Notes: a model not told the origin generated them from the sequence alone. Positions 37,520 through 48,006 are shown, numbered from the stretch's first letter. The stretch is 64,000 bases of DNA from Actinomycetospora corticicola (GCF_013409505.1 NZ_JACCBN010000001.1:3038001-3102000), one strand, 5' to 3'. Numbers and translations are program-made.

Positions 37520-37843
37520 GCAGGTCCTTCCTGGACCGGCCGGGGACTCCTGATCCCGGGCCAGCGGACGTGTCCGCACGCCTGCGGGCGCGCGAATCCA
37601 CTGCAACGCCGCGTCACGGGGAGCAGAACAGGTGGATCGGCGTCCCGGGAGCAGGGCACGTTGCGGAACATCTGGGAGGCAACGACCGGGCAGACCCGTC
37701 CGAGAAGCGGAGCGGGGAAGATCGTCCCGGAAACCCGGGACGTGGCACCGGCGCGGATCACGCTGGTCGCTGTCGACCCTCACACTAGCCCCAGCCGCAC
37801 ACGCGGGCAACAACCGGGTGGTCCGCGGCGGGCCGACGGACGA
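37520..37843 (-). promoter_or_regulatory. Long leader region of rho
   Basis: 324 bases between thrB and rho without a convincing gene. If the promoter at 37782-37810 is used, the rho transcript has a leader of about 255 bases. Rho genes are often controlled by their own protein in a long leader. No alternate gene is seen. Confidence 0.4.
37782..37810 (-). promoter_or_regulatory. Putative sigma-70-type promoter of rho
   Basis: On the minus strand TTGCCC (37810-37805) and TAGTGT (37787-37782) are 17 bases apart, near the housekeeping consensus. Confidence 0.4.
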
Positions 37844-38740
37844 TCAGCCCGTGACGACGGCCCCGGCGGTGTCGATCGGGAGGCGGACCGTCTCGAACCC
37901 GCTGGTGGGGAGGCCCTCCGGGAGCGGCTCCCCCGTCGTCAGCGCGAGCACGGTCGGACCGGCGCCCGACACCGTGGCGGGCACCCCCGCCGACCGCAGC
38001 GCGTCGACCAGCTCGGCCGTCGCCGGGTAGGCCGGACGGCGATAGGGCTGGTGCAACCGGTCCTCGGTCGCGGGGAGCAGCAGGTCCGGTGCCCGCGTGA
38101 GCGCGTGCACCACCAGCGCGGCGCGGGACGCGGTGAACGCGGCGTCGCCGTGGGGCACCCGGTCCGGCAGCAGGCCGCGGGTCGCCTCGGTCGAGCTGGA
38201 GTGCGCGGAGACGAACGCGACCGGCACCACGTCCGGGTGCGGCTCGAGGTGCGCGGCGCGGAAGGACCCCGCGCTGCACCAGGTGACGACGAGGCCGCCG
38301 TACAGGCAGGCCGCGACGTTGTCCGCGTGGCCGTCGAAACGTGCCGCCAGGTCGAGCACGGCCTCGTCGTCGGGAGCCTTGCCGGGGCCGAGCAGCGCGC
38401 AGGCGGCGACGATCCCGGCGACCGCGGCGGACGCGGAGGACCCGAGGCCGCGGCTGTGCGGGATGGCGTTGTGGCAGGTCAGGTGCAGGGGCGGCCGGTC
38501 CACGCCGGCCAGCTCGTAGGTGGCGCAGGCCGCCTTGAGCACGAGGTGCCGCTCGTCGCGCGGCACCCGTCCGACCCCCTCGCCGTGCACCTCGACGACG
38601 CTGCGACCGCCGTCGAGCTCGGTCAGCTCGATCTCGTCGTGCAGACCCAGGGCGAGTCCGAGCGAGTCGAACCCCGGCCCCAGGTTGGCCGAGGTGGCCG
38701 GGACGCGGACCCGGACGCTGCCCGACACGCTGCCCGACAC
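37844..38740 (-). CDS. thrB: Homoserine kinase
   Basis: The 298-residue product is a GHMP kinase: VRVPATSANLGPGFDSLG at 11-28, the ATP-binding PHSRGLGSSASA loop (PxxxGLGSSxA), and the C-terminal SGAGPTVLAL motif. It phosphorylates homoserine for threonine synthase. GTG 38740 directly abuts the thrC stop; the first codons are a tandem repeat and a later start (GTG 38728) is possible. Confidence 0.94.
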   Translation of the reverse strand: MSGSVSGSVRVRVPATSANLGPGFDSLGLALGLHDEIELTELDGGRSVVEVHGEGVGRVPRDERHLVLKAACATYELAGVDRPPLHLTCHNAIPHSRGLGSSASAAVAGIVAACALLGPGKAPDDEAVLDLAARFDGHADNVAACLYGGLVVTWCSAGSFRAAHLEPHPDVVPVAFVSAHSSSTEATRGLLPDRVPHGDAAFTASRAALVVHALTRAPDLLLPATEDRLHQPYRRPAYPATAELVDALRSAGVPATVSGAGPTVLALTTGEPLPEGLPTSGFETVRLPIDTAGAVVTG

Positions 38741-39817
38741 TCAGCCCAGCCCGAGGGCGTCGGCCACGGCGTCGACCCGCTCCGGGACGACGACGGGCTC
38801 GGGCACGTCGGCGAGCGCCGTCCCCGGGTCCTTGAGGCCGTGCCCGGTCACGGTGCAGACGACCAGGCGACCCGCCGTGAGCTCCCCCGCGGCGGAGCGC
38901 GCGAGCAGCCCCGCCACCGACGCCGCCGACGCGGGCTCGACGAACACGCCCTCGCGGGCGGCGAGCAGGCGGTACGCGGCGAGGATCGCGTCGTCGTCGA
39001 CGGCCGTGATGCGCCCGCCGGACTCGTCCCGCGCGGCGACGGCGCCGTCCCAGGAGGCGGGCGAGCCGATCCGGATGGCGGTCGCGATGGTCTCCGGCTG
39101 ACGCACCGGCGCCCCGTTCACCAGCGGCGCGGCGCCCGCCGCCTGCACCCCGTGCATCTCGGGCGTGGCCTCGACGACGCCGTCGCGGTGGTACTCGGTG
39201 TAGCCGCGCCAGTAGGCGGTGATGTTGCCGGCGTTGCCGACCGGGAGGACGTGCAGGTCGGGAGCGCGGCCGAGCTGGTCGCAGATCTCGAACGACGCCG
39301 TCTTCTGGCCCTCGATGCGCGCGGGGTTGACCGAGTTCACCAGGGCGATCGGGTGCTCCTCGGCCGCCTTGCGGGCGAGCTCGAGACAGGCGTCGAAGTT
39401 GCCCTCGAGCTGCAGGATGCGCGCCCCGTGCGCGGTCGCCTGGGCGAGCTTGCCCAGCGCGATCTTGCCCTGCGGCACGAGCACCGCGCAGGTCATGTCG
39501 GTGCGGGCGGCGTAGGCGGCGGCCGACGCGGAGGTGTTGCCGGTCGAGGCGCAGATGACGGCCTTCGCCCCGCTCGCGGCGGCCTCGGTCATGGCGACCG
39601 TCATCCCGCGGTCCTTGAACGACCCGGTGGGGTTCGCGCCCTCGACCTTGAGGTGGACCTCGCAGCCGGTCAGCGCGGACAGGTGCGGCGCGGGGAGCAG
39701 CGGCGTCCCGCCCTCGCGGAGGGTGATGACGTCCCAGCCGTCCTGCACGTTCGGCATGCGGTCCCGGTAGGCGCGGATGACGCCGGGCCACTCGACGCGG
39801 GTACCGAGCAGGCTCAC
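38741..39817 (-). CDS. thrC: Threonine synthase
   Basis: The 358-residue product is the PLP enzyme that makes threonine from O-phosphohomoserine. Lys68 in GSFKDRG is the PLP Schiff-base residue; [12 protein letters not shown] (about 195-205) is the phosphate-binding loop. GTG 39817 overlaps the hom stop (GTGA) and is followed by thrB. Full length. Confidence 0.95.
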   Translation of the reverse strand: MSLLGTRVEWPGVIRAYRDRMPNVQDGWDVITLREGGTPLLPAPHLSALTGCEVHLKVEGANPTGSFKDRGMTVAMTEAAASGAKAVICASTGNTSASAAAYAARTDMTCAVLVPQGKIALGKLAQATAHGARILQLEGNFDACLELARKAAEEHPIALVNSVNPARIEGQKTASFEICDQLGRAPDLHVLPVGNAGNITAYWRGYTEYHRDGVVEATPEMHGVQAAGAAPLVNGAPVRQPETIATAIRIGSPASWDGAVAARDESGGRITAVDDDAILAAYRLLAAREGVFVEPASAASVAGLLARSAAGELTAGRLVVCTVTGHGLKDPGTALADVPEPVVVPERVDAVADALGLG

Positions 39818-41241
39818 TGGGGTCCTCCGAGGGCGCTCACGGGACGGCCGAGGTCCTCCACGCGCAGGATGCTGGCGACACCGCGGACCGATTCCAGGCC
39901 CGACAGGGCCTCCACGGTGGCCCGCAGGGCCGCGTCGGGGGCCTCGTGGGTCACGACGACGAGTGTGGCGGGCGAGGCGTCCCCGTCGCCATGATCCGCG
40001 TCATCCCCGCCGCGCCCCTCCTGCTTCACGGTCGCGATCGAGACGTCGTGGTCGGCGAACACGGTGGCGACCGCGGCCAGCACCCCGGCGCGGTCGTGCA
40101 CGTCGACGTTCACGTGGTAGCGGGTGCGGACGTCGCCCATGGGCTGCACCGGCAGGTGGGCGTAGGCCGAGTCACGCGGGCCACGACCGCCGATCACCTT
40201 GTTCCGGGCGGCGGCGACGAGGTCGCCGAGCACGGCGCTCGCCGTCTGCGGGCCGCCCGCGCCCTGGCCGTAGAACATCAGCGGGCCCGCGGCGTCCGCC
40301 TCGACGAACACGGCGTTGAAGGCCCCGGACACCGAGGCCAGCGGGTGCGACCGCGGGATCATCGCCGGGTACACCCGCGCCGACACGGCGGCGCCGTCGG
40401 CGGTGTCGACCTGCTCGCAGATCGCCAGCAGCTTGACCGTGCACCCGAGGGCGCGGGCCGAGGCGATGTCGGCGGCCGTGACGTCGCGGATGCCCTCGCG
40501 GTACACGTCGGCGGCGGTCACCCGCGTGTGGAAGGCGAGGCTCGCGAGGATGGCGGCCTTCGAGGCGGCGTCGTAGCCGTCGACGTCGGCGGTCGGGTCG
40601 GCCTCGGCGTACCCCAGCCGGCCCGCCTCCTCCAGCGCGTCCGCGTAGCCCGCGCCCGTCGACTCCATCGCCGAGAGGATGAAGTTTGTGGTGCCGTTGA
40701 CGATCCCGGCCACCCGCCGGATGCGGTCGCCCGCCAACGACTGCTGGATCGGGCGCAGCAGCGGGATCGCGCCCGCCACCGAGGCCTCGTAGTAGAGGTC
40801 CGCGCCCGACTCGCGGGCGGCGGCGGCGAGGGCCTCGCCCTCCTCGGCGAGCAGGGCCTTGTTCGCGCTGACCACGGACCGGCCGTTCTTCAACGCGTCC
40901 AGCAGCAGGTCCCGGGCCGGCTCGATCCCGCCCATGAGCTCGACGACGACGTCGACGTCGGGGCGCGAGACCAGCCCGGCCGCATCCGTCGTCAGGAGCT
41001 CGGCCGGGACCTCCGGGTGGCGCTGCGGGCGCCGGACGGCGATGCCCGCGAGCTCCACGGGCGCGCCGACGCGCGCCGCCAGCTCGTCGGCCTGCTCGTC
41101 GAGCAGCCGCACGACCTGCGAGCCGACGACCCCGCAGCCGAGCAGGGCGACCTTGACTGCCCCGATCTCGCCGGTCCGGCTCCGCTCCGCTGCGGCACCC
41201 CCCGTCGCTCCGCTCGCCCCGCTGCGTCCCATGTCGCTCAC
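39814..41241 (-). CDS. hom: Homoserine dehydrogenase with ACT domain
   Basis: The 475-residue product has the NAD(P) fold [19 protein letters not shown] (about 24-42), NGTTNFIL and [17 protein letters not shown] in the catalytic part, and a C-terminal ACT domain that senses threonine. The ACT part holds an Asp/Gly-rich insertion. GTG 41241 overlaps the lysA stop; an ATG at 41232 is the alternative. The first 20 residues come from a 23-bp segment that also occurs in the CobW-like gene. First enzyme of the Thr/Met branch from aspartate semialdehyde. Confidence 0.94.
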   Translation of the reverse strand: MSDMGRSGASGATGGAAAERSRTGEIGAVKVALLGCGVVGSQVVRLLDEQADELAARVGAPVELAGIAVRRPQRHPEVPAELLTTDAAGLVSRPDVDVVVELMGGIEPARDLLLDALKNGRSVVSANKALLAEEGEALAAAARESGADLYYEASVAGAIPLLRPIQQSLAGDRIRRVAGIVNGTTNFILSAMESTGAGYADALEEAGRLGYAEADPTADVDGYDAASKAAILASLAFHTRVTAADVYREGIRDVTAADIASARALGCTVKLLAICEQVDTADGAAVSARVYPAMIPRSHPLASVSGAFNAVFVEADAAGPLMFYGQGAGGPQTASAVLGDLVAAARNKVIGGRGPRDSAYAHLPVQPMGDVRTRYHVNVDVHDRAGVLAAVATVFADHDVSIATVKQEGRGGDDADHGDGDASPATLVVVTHEAPDAALRATVEALSGLESVRGVASILRVEDLGRPVSALGGPQ

Positions 41242-42707
41242 AGCACCTCCAGGCGCGCCAGGTCGTCGAGGGTCTCGCGGCGCAGCATCGTGCGGTCCGC
41301 GCCGTCGCGCACCGCGACCACGGCCGGTCGCGGCACCTTGTTGTACGCGCTCGCCATGGCGTAGCAGTAGGCCCCGGTCGCGCCGACGGCGAGCAGGTCG
41401 CCGGGCGCGAGGTCGGCGGGCAGCCAGCAGTCGCGGACCACGACGTCCCCGGACTCGCAGTGCTTGCCGACCACCCGGCACAGCACCGGCGCGTCCCCGC
41501 CCGGGTTCGCGGCGCCGCTGCCGGACCCACCCGCCGCGGCCGTCGCGGACCGCGACACCAGCCGGCAGTCGTAGGCAGCGTCGTAGAGCGCCGTCCGGAT
41601 GTTGTCGCTCATCCCGCCGTCGACCGACACGTAGCGCCGCCGCGCTCCCCCGCCCAGCTCGACGTCCTTGACGGTGCCGACGGTGTACAGCGTGACCGTG
41701 CCCGGTCCGGCGATCGCCCGGCCCGGCTCGACCGCGATCCGCGGCACCGGGATCCCGGCCCGCGTGCACTCCCGCTCGACGATCGCGCGCAGCTCGCCGG
41801 CCAGCCACGCGGCGGTACGCGGCTGGTCGGCGGTGGTGTAGGCGATGCCCATCCCGCCGCCGAGGTCGATCAGGGCGCTCGCGGTGTCGGCGAGGTCCCC
41901 GTGCTCGGCGCGGATCTCGGCGAGCAGGCCCACCACACGGCGCGCGGCGAGTTCGAAGCCGCCGGCGTCGAAGATCTGGGACCCGATGTGCGAGTGCAGC
42001 CCCACCAGACGCAGCCCACGCGACTTCAGCACGCGGCGGGCGGCCTCGGCCGCGTCGCCGCCGGCGAGCGAGAAGCCGAACTTCTGGTCCTCGTGGGCGG
42101 TGGCGATGAACTCGTGGGTGTGGGCCTCGACGCCCACCGTCACCCGCACCATCACGTCCGCGACGCGGTCCCGACGACGGGCGAGGTCGTCCAGGCGCGC
42201 GATCTCGGCGAACGAGTCCACGACGATCTTCCCGACGCCCGCCTCGAGGGCGGCGTCGAGCTCGGCGACCGACTTGTTGTTGCCGTGCATCGCAATGCGC
42301 CCGGCCGGGAAGTCGGCCCGCAGCGCCGTCGCGAGCTCGCCCTCGCTGCAGACGTCGAGGCCCAGGCCCTCGTCGTCGACCCAGCGGGCGACCTCGGTGC
42401 AGAGGAAGGCCTTCGAGGCGTAGTGCACCAGCGCCGGGTCGCCGTAGGCCTGCGCGTGGTCGCGGCAGCGGGAACGGAAGTCCGCCTCGTCGACGACGAA
42501 CAGCGGCGTGCCGTGCCGCTCGGCGAGGTCCCGGACGTCGACGCCGGCGAGCCGGACGACCCCGTCGTCGTGCCGGGCGGCGTGGCGGGGCCAGACCACC
42601 TCGGCCAGCGCGTCGAGGTCGGCGGCGGTGCGCGGGAGGGGGCCGGGGACGTCGTGCGCGGGCAGGACGTCGGCGTGGCGGGGCCCGGCGGGGTGGGCGC
42701 GGGTCAT
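41238..42707 (-). CDS. lysA: Diaminopimelate decarboxylase
   Basis: The 489-residue product decarboxylates meso-DAP to lysine. Lys99 in HYASKAFLC binds [13 protein letters not shown] and GGGMGI are conserved, and GKHCESGD supplies the second active-site Cys. It is longer than usual owing to about 30 N-terminal residues and a Gly/Ser insertion near residue 415. ATG 42707; the longer frame overlaps argS. Four bases separate it from the argS stop. Confidence 0.95.
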   Translation of the reverse strand: MTRAHPAGPRHADVLPAHDVPGPLPRTAADLDALAEVVWPRHAARHDDGVVRLAGVDVRDLAERHGTPLFVVDEADFRSRCRDHAQAYGDPALVHYASKAFLCTEVARWVDDEGLGLDVCSEGELATALRADFPAGRIAMHGNNKSVAELDAALEAGVGKIVVDSFAEIARLDDLARRRDRVADVMVRVTVGVEAHTHEFIATAHEDQKFGFSLAGGDAAEAARRVLKSRGLRLVGLHSHIGSQIFDAGGFELAARRVVGLLAEIRAEHGDLADTASALIDLGGGMGIAYTTADQPRTAAWLAGELRAIVERECTRAGIPVPRIAVEPGRAIAGPGTVTLYTVGTVKDVELGGGARRRYVSVDGGMSDNIRTALYDAAYDCRLVSRSATAAAGGSGSGAANPGGDAPVLCRVVGKHCESGDVVVRDCWLPADLAPGDLLAVGATGAYCYAMASAYNKVPRPAVVAVRDGADRTMLRRETLDDLARLEVL

Positions 42708-42711
42708 CAGG

Positions 42712-44364
42712 TCACATCCGTTCCGGGGCGGAGACACCGAGCAAGCCGAGGCCGGACGCGAGCACCGTGCGGGCCGCCTCGCACAGGCCCAGCCGGGCCG
42801 TGTGCAGCGGACCGGGCTCCTCGTCGCCCTGGGGCAGCACGCGGCAGGTGTCGTAGAAGCGGTGGTAGGCGCCCGCCAGCTCCTCGAGGAAGCGGGCGAC
42901 GCGGTGCGGTTCACGCAGCGCGGCCGCGGAGGTCAGCACCCGGGGGAACTCGCCGAGGGTGCGGATCAGGTCGCCCTCGCGGGGCTCGACGAGCAGGGCG
43001 AGGTCCGGGTCCGTGCGGCTCACGCCGAGGTCCGCCGCGTTGCGCAGGAGGGCGGAGAGCCGGGCGTGGGCGTACTGCACGTAGAACACGGGGTTCTCGT
43101 TGGTGCGCCGACTGATCAGGTCCAGGTCGATGTCGAGCACCTGGTCCACGCTCGAGCGGGTCAGCGTGTAGCGGGCGGCGTCCACGCCGACCGCGTCGAC
43201 GAGGTCCTCGAGCGTGATGATCGTGCCCGCACGCTTCGACATCTTCACCGGCTCGCCGTCGCGCAGCAGGTTCACCAGCTGCCCGATGAGCACCTCGACC
43301 CGCGCCGGGTCGTCGCCGAACGCGGCCGCCACCGCCTTGAGCCGGTGGATGTAGCCGTGATGGTCGGCGCCGAGCATGTAGATCGCCAGGTCGGCGCCGC
43401 GCGCCCGCTTGTCGCGGTAGTAGGCGATGTCGCCCGCGATGTAGGCGGGCCGGCCGTCGGACTTGATGACGACCCGGTCCTTGTCGTCGCCGTGCTCGGT
43501 GGAGCGCAGCCACCAGGCGCCGTCGGCGAAGTAGAGCGCGTCGTCGTCCTTGAGCTTCTGCACCGAGTCCTCGACCGCCCCGGAGGCGTGCAGCGCCGCC
43601 TCGGAGGACCAGACGTCGAAGTGCGTGCCGAAGGACTCCAGCGACGTGCGCATCTCGTCGAGCATCACCGCGACGCCGAGCCGCTTGAACGCCTGCAGCT
43701 GCTGGTCCTCCGGCTGCTCCAGCAGCCCGGGCTCGGTCTCGACGACCCGCCCCGCCACCTCCGCGACGTAGGCGCCGCCGTACCCGTTCTCCGGGACGGG
43801 GCGGCCCTGGGCCGCGGCGATGAGCGACTCGGCGAACCGGTCGATCTGCGCGCCGGCGTCGTTGACGTAGTACTCCCGCGTCACGGCCGCGCCCTGGGCC
43901 TCCAGCACCCGCCCGAGCGCGTCGCCCACCGCGGCCCAGCGCGTCCCGCCCAGGTGGATCGGGCCCGTCGGGTTCGCGGAGACGAACTCGAGGTTGATCG
44001 CCTGCCCGGTCAGCGCGTCGCCGTGGCCGTAGCCGGCGCCCCGCTCCAGGATCTCCGCGACGATGCCCGCCTGCGCGTCGGCCGCCAGGCGCAGGTTGAG
44101 GAAGCCGGGCCCGGCGACCTCCGCGGCCGCGACACCGTCGGTCCCCTCGAGCTTCTCGGCCAGCCAGCCGGCGAGGTCGGCGGGCTTCACGCCGGCCTTC
44201 TTCGCGCTGCGCATCGCGAGGTTGGTGGCGTAGTCGCCGTGCTCGGGGTTGCGCGGGCGCTCGATGGTGACCTCGTCGGGGAGCGCCGAGGTGTCCAGGC
44301 CGCGCTCGGTCAGCACGTCGACGGCGACGGCGTGCAGGAGATCGGCGAGCGCAGCGGGGGTCAC
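42712..44364 (-). CDS. argS: Arginyl-tRNA synthetase
   Basis: The 550-residue product has the class I signature [11 protein letters not shown] (130-140, HIGH-like), VKMSKRAGT (KMSKS-like), the N-terminal Add1 domain and the C-terminal DALR anticodon-binding domain. The GTG at 44364 begins the conserved protein. First gene of the argS-lysA-hom-thrC-thrB-rho series, the same order as in mycobacteria. tRNA-Arg(CCG) lies 1.7 kb away by coincidence or selection. Confidence 0.96.
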   Translation of the reverse strand: MTPAALADLLHAVAVDVLTERGLDTSALPDEVTIERPRNPEHGDYATNLAMRSAKKAGVKPADLAGWLAEKLEGTDGVAAAEVAGPGFLNLRLAADAQAGIVAEILERGAGYGHGDALTGQAINLEFVSANPTGPIHLGGTRWAAVGDALGRVLEAQGAAVTREYYVNDAGAQIDRFAESLIAAAQGRPVPENGYGGAYVAEVAGRVVETEPGLLEQPEDQQLQAFKRLGVAVMLDEMRTSLESFGTHFDVWSSEAALHASGAVEDSVQKLKDDDALYFADGAWWLRSTEHGDDKDRVVIKSDGRPAYIAGDIAYYRDKRARGADLAIYMLGADHHGYIHRLKAVAAAFGDDPARVEVLIGQLVNLLRDGEPVKMSKRAGTIITLEDLVDAVGVDAARYTLTRSSVDQVLDIDLDLISRRTNENPVFYVQYAHARLSALLRNAADLGVSRTDPDLALLVEPREGDLIRTLGEFPRVLTSAAALREPHRVARFLEELAGAYHRFYDTCRVLPQGDEEPGPLHTARLGLCEAARTVLASGLGLLGVSAPERM

Positions 44365-44454
44365 GTGGACCGAGTCTAGGGAGGAGGACCGACGGCGGGG
44401 TCCGGGCAGGGGTCGATCACCCCGGGTAGGGGGAACTCACAGACAGCTCATCCC

Positions 44455-44460
44455 TAGAAT
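44455..44460 (+). promoter_or_regulatory. Likely -10 box of a leaderless promoter
   Basis: TAGAAT lies eight bases before the ATG at 44469 with no ribosome site in between, suggesting a leaderless mRNA. Confidence 0.5.
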
Positions 44461-44468
44461 CGGATGAC

Positions 44469-45299
44469 ATGGCGAGTGGACGTTCCGCGGGGACCCCTCA
44501 GCGTGGCAAGGGCGGTCGTCCGCCGCAACGGGGCAGGAACCCGGTGGCGGGGGCCCGGAAGCGGACCACCTCGGCGGGCCGTGCGGCGCCGAAGAACCGC
44601 CAGGTGCCCTGGCTGCTGATCGGGGCCGTGGTCGTCGTCCTCGCCCTGATCGGCGGCATCGGCTTCTTCCTGTTCGACCGGTCCTCGCAGATCAGCCCGT
44701 GGCGGCCGAGCGACTCGAACCGTGATCCGTCGCTGGCCATCCCGGGGATCGTCACCCAGGCCTACGAGGGCAGCCACCACGTCACGCCGCAGCAGCGTGT
44801 CGCCTACGACCGGTTCCCGGCCTTCGGCGGCCCGCACGACGGCTACTGGGCGGCGTGCAACGGCCAGGTCTATCCGCAGCCGGTCCGCAACGAGAACATG
44901 GTCCACTCGCTGGAGCACGGCGCCGTGTGGATCGCCTACGACCCGACGCGCGTCACCGGGGCCGCCCTCGACACCCTGTCCGCGAAGGTGCAGGGGCAGA
45001 ACCAGATGATGATGTCGCCCTACCCGGGCCTCGACCAGCCGATCTCGCTGCAGTCGTGGGGGCACCAGCTCAAGGTGTCCGACCCGACCGACCCGCGGAT
45101 CGACCAGTTCATCACCTCGCTCAAGGGCAACCCCTACGGCGTGTACCCCGAGGTCGGCGCGAGCTGCGACGCCCTCGGCCCGGGCGCCTTCGACCCGGCG
45201 AACCCGCCCCCGTTCGACCCGCCGCCGTACCCGCGCGACGCGCTCCCGATGGACTACAAGGGCACCTCGGGCGCCGGCGGCATGGGTGGTACCGGATGA
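44469..45299 (+). CDS. DUF3105 membrane-anchored protein
   Basis: The 276-residue product has a basic, Arg/Pro/Gly-rich cytoplasmic start, one membrane helix (about 47-68), then an outside DUF3105 domain with EGSHHVTPQQRVAYDRFPAFGGPHDGYW, NENMVHSLEHGAVWIAYDP and HGAV-type His/Met residues. The family occurs in actinobacteria with DUF305 neighbours, as here, and is thought to be linked to metal (copper) handling. Its stop overlaps the next ATG. Confidence 0.85.
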   Translation: MASGRSAGTPQRGKGGRPPQRGRNPVAGARKRTTSAGRAAPKNRQVPWLLIGAVVVVLALIGGIGFFLFDRSSQISPWRPSDSNRDPSLAIPGIVTQAYEGSHHVTPQQRVAYDRFPAFGGPHDGYWAACNGQVYPQPVRNENMVHSLEHGAVWIAYDPTRVTGAALDTLSAKVQGQNQMMMSPYPGLDQPISLQSWGHQLKVSDPTDPRIDQFITSLKGNPYGVYPEVGASCDALGPGAFDPANPPPFDPPPYPRDALPMDYKGTSGAGGMGGTG

Positions 45300-46000
45300 C
45301 CGCCTCCTCCGTGACCTCCCCGCCCGAACCACCCGACGTCGACGACGGGTACGACGACGACGGCGGGGGTTGGTGGTCGGACTCCCCCGGCTGGGCCAAG
45401 GGCGTGCTCGCCGTCGGCCTCGTGCTGATCCTGCTGCTGGCCGGCGGGCTCGTGGGCGCGCTCGTCGGGCAGCGCACCACGACGACCTACGGCCCCGCCG
45501 CGGGTTCGGTCGACGTCGGGTTCCTGCAGGACATGAGCGTCCACCACCGTCAGGCGATCCAGATGGCGGTGTGGGAGCGGTCGAACACGACCGACCCGGC
45601 GCTGCGCCAGATGGCGTTCGACATCGAGTCCTCGCAGACCCAGCAGCTCGGCATGATGCAGGGCTGGCTGCAGCTCTGGGACCGGCCGACCGAGACCGCG
45701 CCCGGGCAGTACATGGCGTGGATGGGCATGCCGATGACCTCGATGCCGGGCATGGCCTCGGAGGCGGACCTGCAGCGGTTCCGGTCGACGACCGGCCGGG
45801 CGCTCGACGTCGAGTTCCTGCAGCTCATGCTGCGCCACCACCGGGGCGGGCTCTCGATGATGGAGACGGCCGCCGCACAGGCGTCGGTGTCCCCGGTGCG
45901 CGCCCTCTCCTCCTCGATGGTGACCACCCAGACCGCCGAGGCGCAGACGATGACGCAGATGCTCGCGGAGCGTGGGGCGGCACCCCTGCCGATGAACTAG
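45296..46000 (+). CDS. DUF305 family protein, membrane-anchored
   Basis: The 234-residue product has an acidic start, a membrane helix (about 37-58) and a DUF305 four-helix domain with the motif DMSVHHRQAIQMA and later LMLRHHRGGLSMME, each containing the His and Met residues typical of the family, plus a Met-rich middle (MAWMGMPMTSMPGM). DUF305 proteins are related to copper resistance in some bacteria. ATG 45296 overlaps the previous stop, so both proteins are likely made together. Confidence 0.88.
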   Translation: MTASSVTSPPEPPDVDDGYDDDGGGWWSDSPGWAKGVLAVGLVLILLLAGGLVGALVGQRTTTTYGPAAGSVDVGFLQDMSVHHRQAIQMAVWERSNTTDPALRQMAFDIESSQTQQLGMMQGWLQLWDRPTETAPGQYMAWMGMPMTSMPGMASEADLQRFRSTTGRALDVEFLQLMLRHHRGGLSMMETAAAQASVSPVRALSSSMVTTQTAEAQTMTQMLAERGAAPLPMN

Positions 46001-46034
46001 ACCGCGGGCATGCAGTAGGCTCGTCCGCGGTACC

Positions 46035-46106
46035 GCCCCCGTAGCTCAGGGGATAGAGCGCCGCCCTCCGGAGGCGGAAGCGCAGGTTCGAATCCTGCCG
46101 GGGGCA
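46035..46106 (+). tRNA. tRNA-Arg (anticodon CCG)
   Basis: A full cloverleaf fits: acceptor GCCCCCG/CGGGGGC, D arm GCTC...GAGC, anticodon stem CCGCC/GGCGG with loop CTCCGGA (anticodon CCG), variable AAGC, T arm GCAGG-TTCGAAT-CCTGC, discriminator A. The CCA end is not encoded exactly. Confidence 0.95.
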
Positions 46107-46123
46107 CCCATTCGGACCTTCTC

Positions 46124-46129
46124 TACGAT
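46124..46129 (+). promoter_or_regulatory. Likely -10 box of a leaderless promoter
   Basis: TACGAT ends six bases before the ATG at 46136. It lies just downstream of the tRNA gene. Confidence 0.4.
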
Positions 46130-46135
46130 CGCTCC

Positions 46136-47476
46136 ATGGGCGACCGGTTGATCTTCCAGCTCGGGACCAACAACTGGCAGCGCGGCGGTGAGTTCGCCCC
46201 CGGGTCCGGAATCCTCCACGAGGCGCACCACCGGGCGTACAACGAGATCGAGGGCGTCCGCGCCTATTCGATGTACCCCTCGCGCGTGCAGCGGTTCCGC
46301 GAGGAGGACGTGCGAGTCTTCGAACTCGACCACGACATCCCGATCTGCGAGTCGGTCTCCCCCGTCTCCAGCTACCGCTGGCACGCGATGGGCCCCGACG
46401 AGGTCGACGCGTACCGCGCCCGGCTGACCCGCGAGGTCACGGCGTTCATGGACGAGGTCGAGGCCTCGACCGGCGACGAGTTCACGCTCGCGATCGCCCA
46501 CCACGCGTTCATGAACCCCGTCGTCATGCGCGACGTCATCGCCGCGCGCGTCGAGGCGGGGAAGCCGCGCATCCCGCTGGTGTGCTTCGTCCACGGCACC
46601 GAACTCAAGATGTTCCACAAGGAGCAGGCCGGGACGGAGCCCGAGGAGTTCCCGTGGCGCTTCCTGCCGTTCATGCAGGAGGAGCACATCTTCGCGGCGG
46701 GAGACGCAGCGCAGCGGAGCTCGACCCCATGGGTGGGCGTGGACGTCGTCGCCTCGATCTCCTCGGAGCAGATCGAGGCCTTCACCGAGGTGTTCCCGGA
46801 GTTCCCGCGCGACCGCGTCGTGCTCTCGCACAACGGCTACAACGACCTCGTCTTCCGCGAGTCCGACACCGACCCGGCCACCGCACTCGCCGGCCTCGCC
46901 GACGACGTGCCGGAGTTCGACGCGGTGGTGGCCTTCTGCGGCAAGTTCGCCGACTGGAAGCGCCTCGATGCCCTGCTGCGCGCGGCCGCGCAGTACGAGC
47001 AGGAGGAGCGCCGCATCGTCACGGTCGTCGCCGGCGGTGGACCGGAGGCGCAGCAGCAGGCGATGCGTGACCTCGTCGCCGAGCTCGGGCTGGCGCGGGT
47101 CGTGTTCCTCGGCCCGCGCCAGCAGGAGGACCTGGCGACGATGTTCGCCGCCGCCGACGTCGGCGTGTTCCCCTCCTGGCGCGAGCCGTTCGGTCTCGTG
47201 TTCCTCGAGTGCATGGCGTGCGGCACCCCGGTGATCGGCGCCGACTCCGGGGGGCCGCGCGACTTCGTCACCCCCGAGGTCGGCGTCCTGGTCCCGGAGA
47301 CCGACGACCGGCAGGCCCTCGCCGACTCCCTCGTCGCCGCCATCGACCGAGCGCTGGACGAGGACTGGAAGCAGACGTTGGGCCCCGGCGCCGCCGAGTA
47401 CGCCCGCGAGAAGTTCAGCGTCGTCCGTCAGGTCACCGACCTGCTCGCGGAGGTGGACCGGCTGACCGGGACCTGA
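46136..47476 (+). CDS. Glycosyltransferase family 4 protein
   Basis: The 446-residue product has a GT-B fold: an N-terminal domain with FQLGTNNWQRGGEFAPGSGILHEAHH and a C-terminal GT4 domain with FCGKFADWKRLDALLRAA and the E-x7-E motif EPFGLVFLECMACGTPVIGADSGGP (about 348-373). It would use a nucleotide sugar to make a glycoside of unknown acceptor. Near-identical paralogues in actinobacteria are not assigned. Followed by a palindromic terminator. Confidence 0.85.
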   Translation: MGDRLIFQLGTNNWQRGGEFAPGSGILHEAHHRAYNEIEGVRAYSMYPSRVQRFREEDVRVFELDHDIPICESVSPVSSYRWHAMGPDEVDAYRARLTREVTAFMDEVEASTGDEFTLAIAHHAFMNPVVMRDVIAARVEAGKPRIPLVCFVHGTELKMFHKEQAGTEPEEFPWRFLPFMQEEHIFAAGDAAQRSSTPWVGVDVVASISSEQIEAFTEVFPEFPRDRVVLSHNGYNDLVFRESDTDPATALAGLADDVPEFDAVVAFCGKFADWKRLDALLRAAAQYEQEERRIVTVVAGGGPEAQQQAMRDLVAELGLARVVFLGPRQQEDLATMFAAADVGVFPSWREPFGLVFLECMACGTPVIGADSGGPRDFVTPEVGVLVPETDDRQALADSLVAAIDRALDEDWKQTLGPGAAEYAREKFSVVRQVTDLLAEVDRLTGT

Positions 47477-47477
47477 T

Positions 47478-47526
47478 CGTGAGGGGAGGATCCGAGCGCT
47501 CTCGTGGTGCGAGGGTTCCCCTCACG
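47478..47526. terminator. Bidirectional palindromic terminator
   Basis: Arms CGTGAGGGGA (47478-47487) and TCCCCTCACG (47517-47526) are perfect with a partly complementary 29-base middle, between convergent genes ending at 47476 and 47542. Confidence 0.65.
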
Positions 47527-47541
47527 ACGGGTGGAGACGGG

Positions 47542-47976
47542 TCAGTCGCTCGTGTCGACGTTCTGGTCGACGATCGTCTGACGCTCGGGGGTGATCCAGA
47601 GGATCACGCGCTCGGACTTGATCGCCTCGGGCGGGTAGTCGCCGCCGGTGTACTTCTGGGCGACCTCGTCGATGTGCTTGCGGGCCTCGTCGCCGGTAGT
47701 GAAGTCGTTGACCTCGCCACGGACCTCGGCGTAGCGGTAGGGGTCGTTCTCGTCACGGATGAGGACGGTGATCCGCGGGTCGCGCTGCAGGTTCTGGTAC
47801 CGCTTGCGGTGGGTCTCGGTGTTGAGGACCAGTCGGCCGTCCTTGATGCCGACCCACAGGATCTGCGTCTGGATCAGACCGCTCGGCAGGATCGTCGAGA
47901 CCGACGCGAAGTTGGCGCCGGACGCGAGCTCCTCGGTCATCGGGTGCAGGTCGGGACCATTGCGGGTGTCAGCCAT
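47542..47976 (-). CDS. PPOX-class F420-dependent oxidoreductase-like protein
   Basis: The 144-residue split-barrel product follows the pyridoxamine oxidase-like pattern: FASVSTILPSGLIQTQILWVGIKDGRLVLNTETHRKRYQNLQRDPRITVLI. The (W)-x-K-x-R type basic cluster HRKRYQNL fits cofactor phosphate binding. Members in actinobacteria use F420 or FMN. Substrate unknown. Confidence 0.8.
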   Translation of the reverse strand: MADTRNGPDLHPMTEELASGANFASVSTILPSGLIQTQILWVGIKDGRLVLNTETHRKRYQNLQRDPRITVLIRDENDPYRYAEVRGEVNDFTTGDEARKHIDEVAQKYTGGDYPPEAIKSERVILWITPERQTIVDQNVDTSD

Positions 47977-48006
47977 GCGGTCCGGGTGCCCACCGACGCG
48001 GGTGAT

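Noticed and set aside
35318-39994. A plus-strand open frame of over 1500 codons opposite rho, thrB and thrC
   Set aside because: It is the antisense of real genes; high G+C leaves the opposite frame open. Its Val/Leu-rich part is the mirror of the Rho Arg/Asp/Gln repeats.
44365-46106. Link between argS and tRNA-Arg(CCG)
   Set aside because: They are 1.7 kb apart on opposite strands with unrelated genes between; no T-box or other link is visible.
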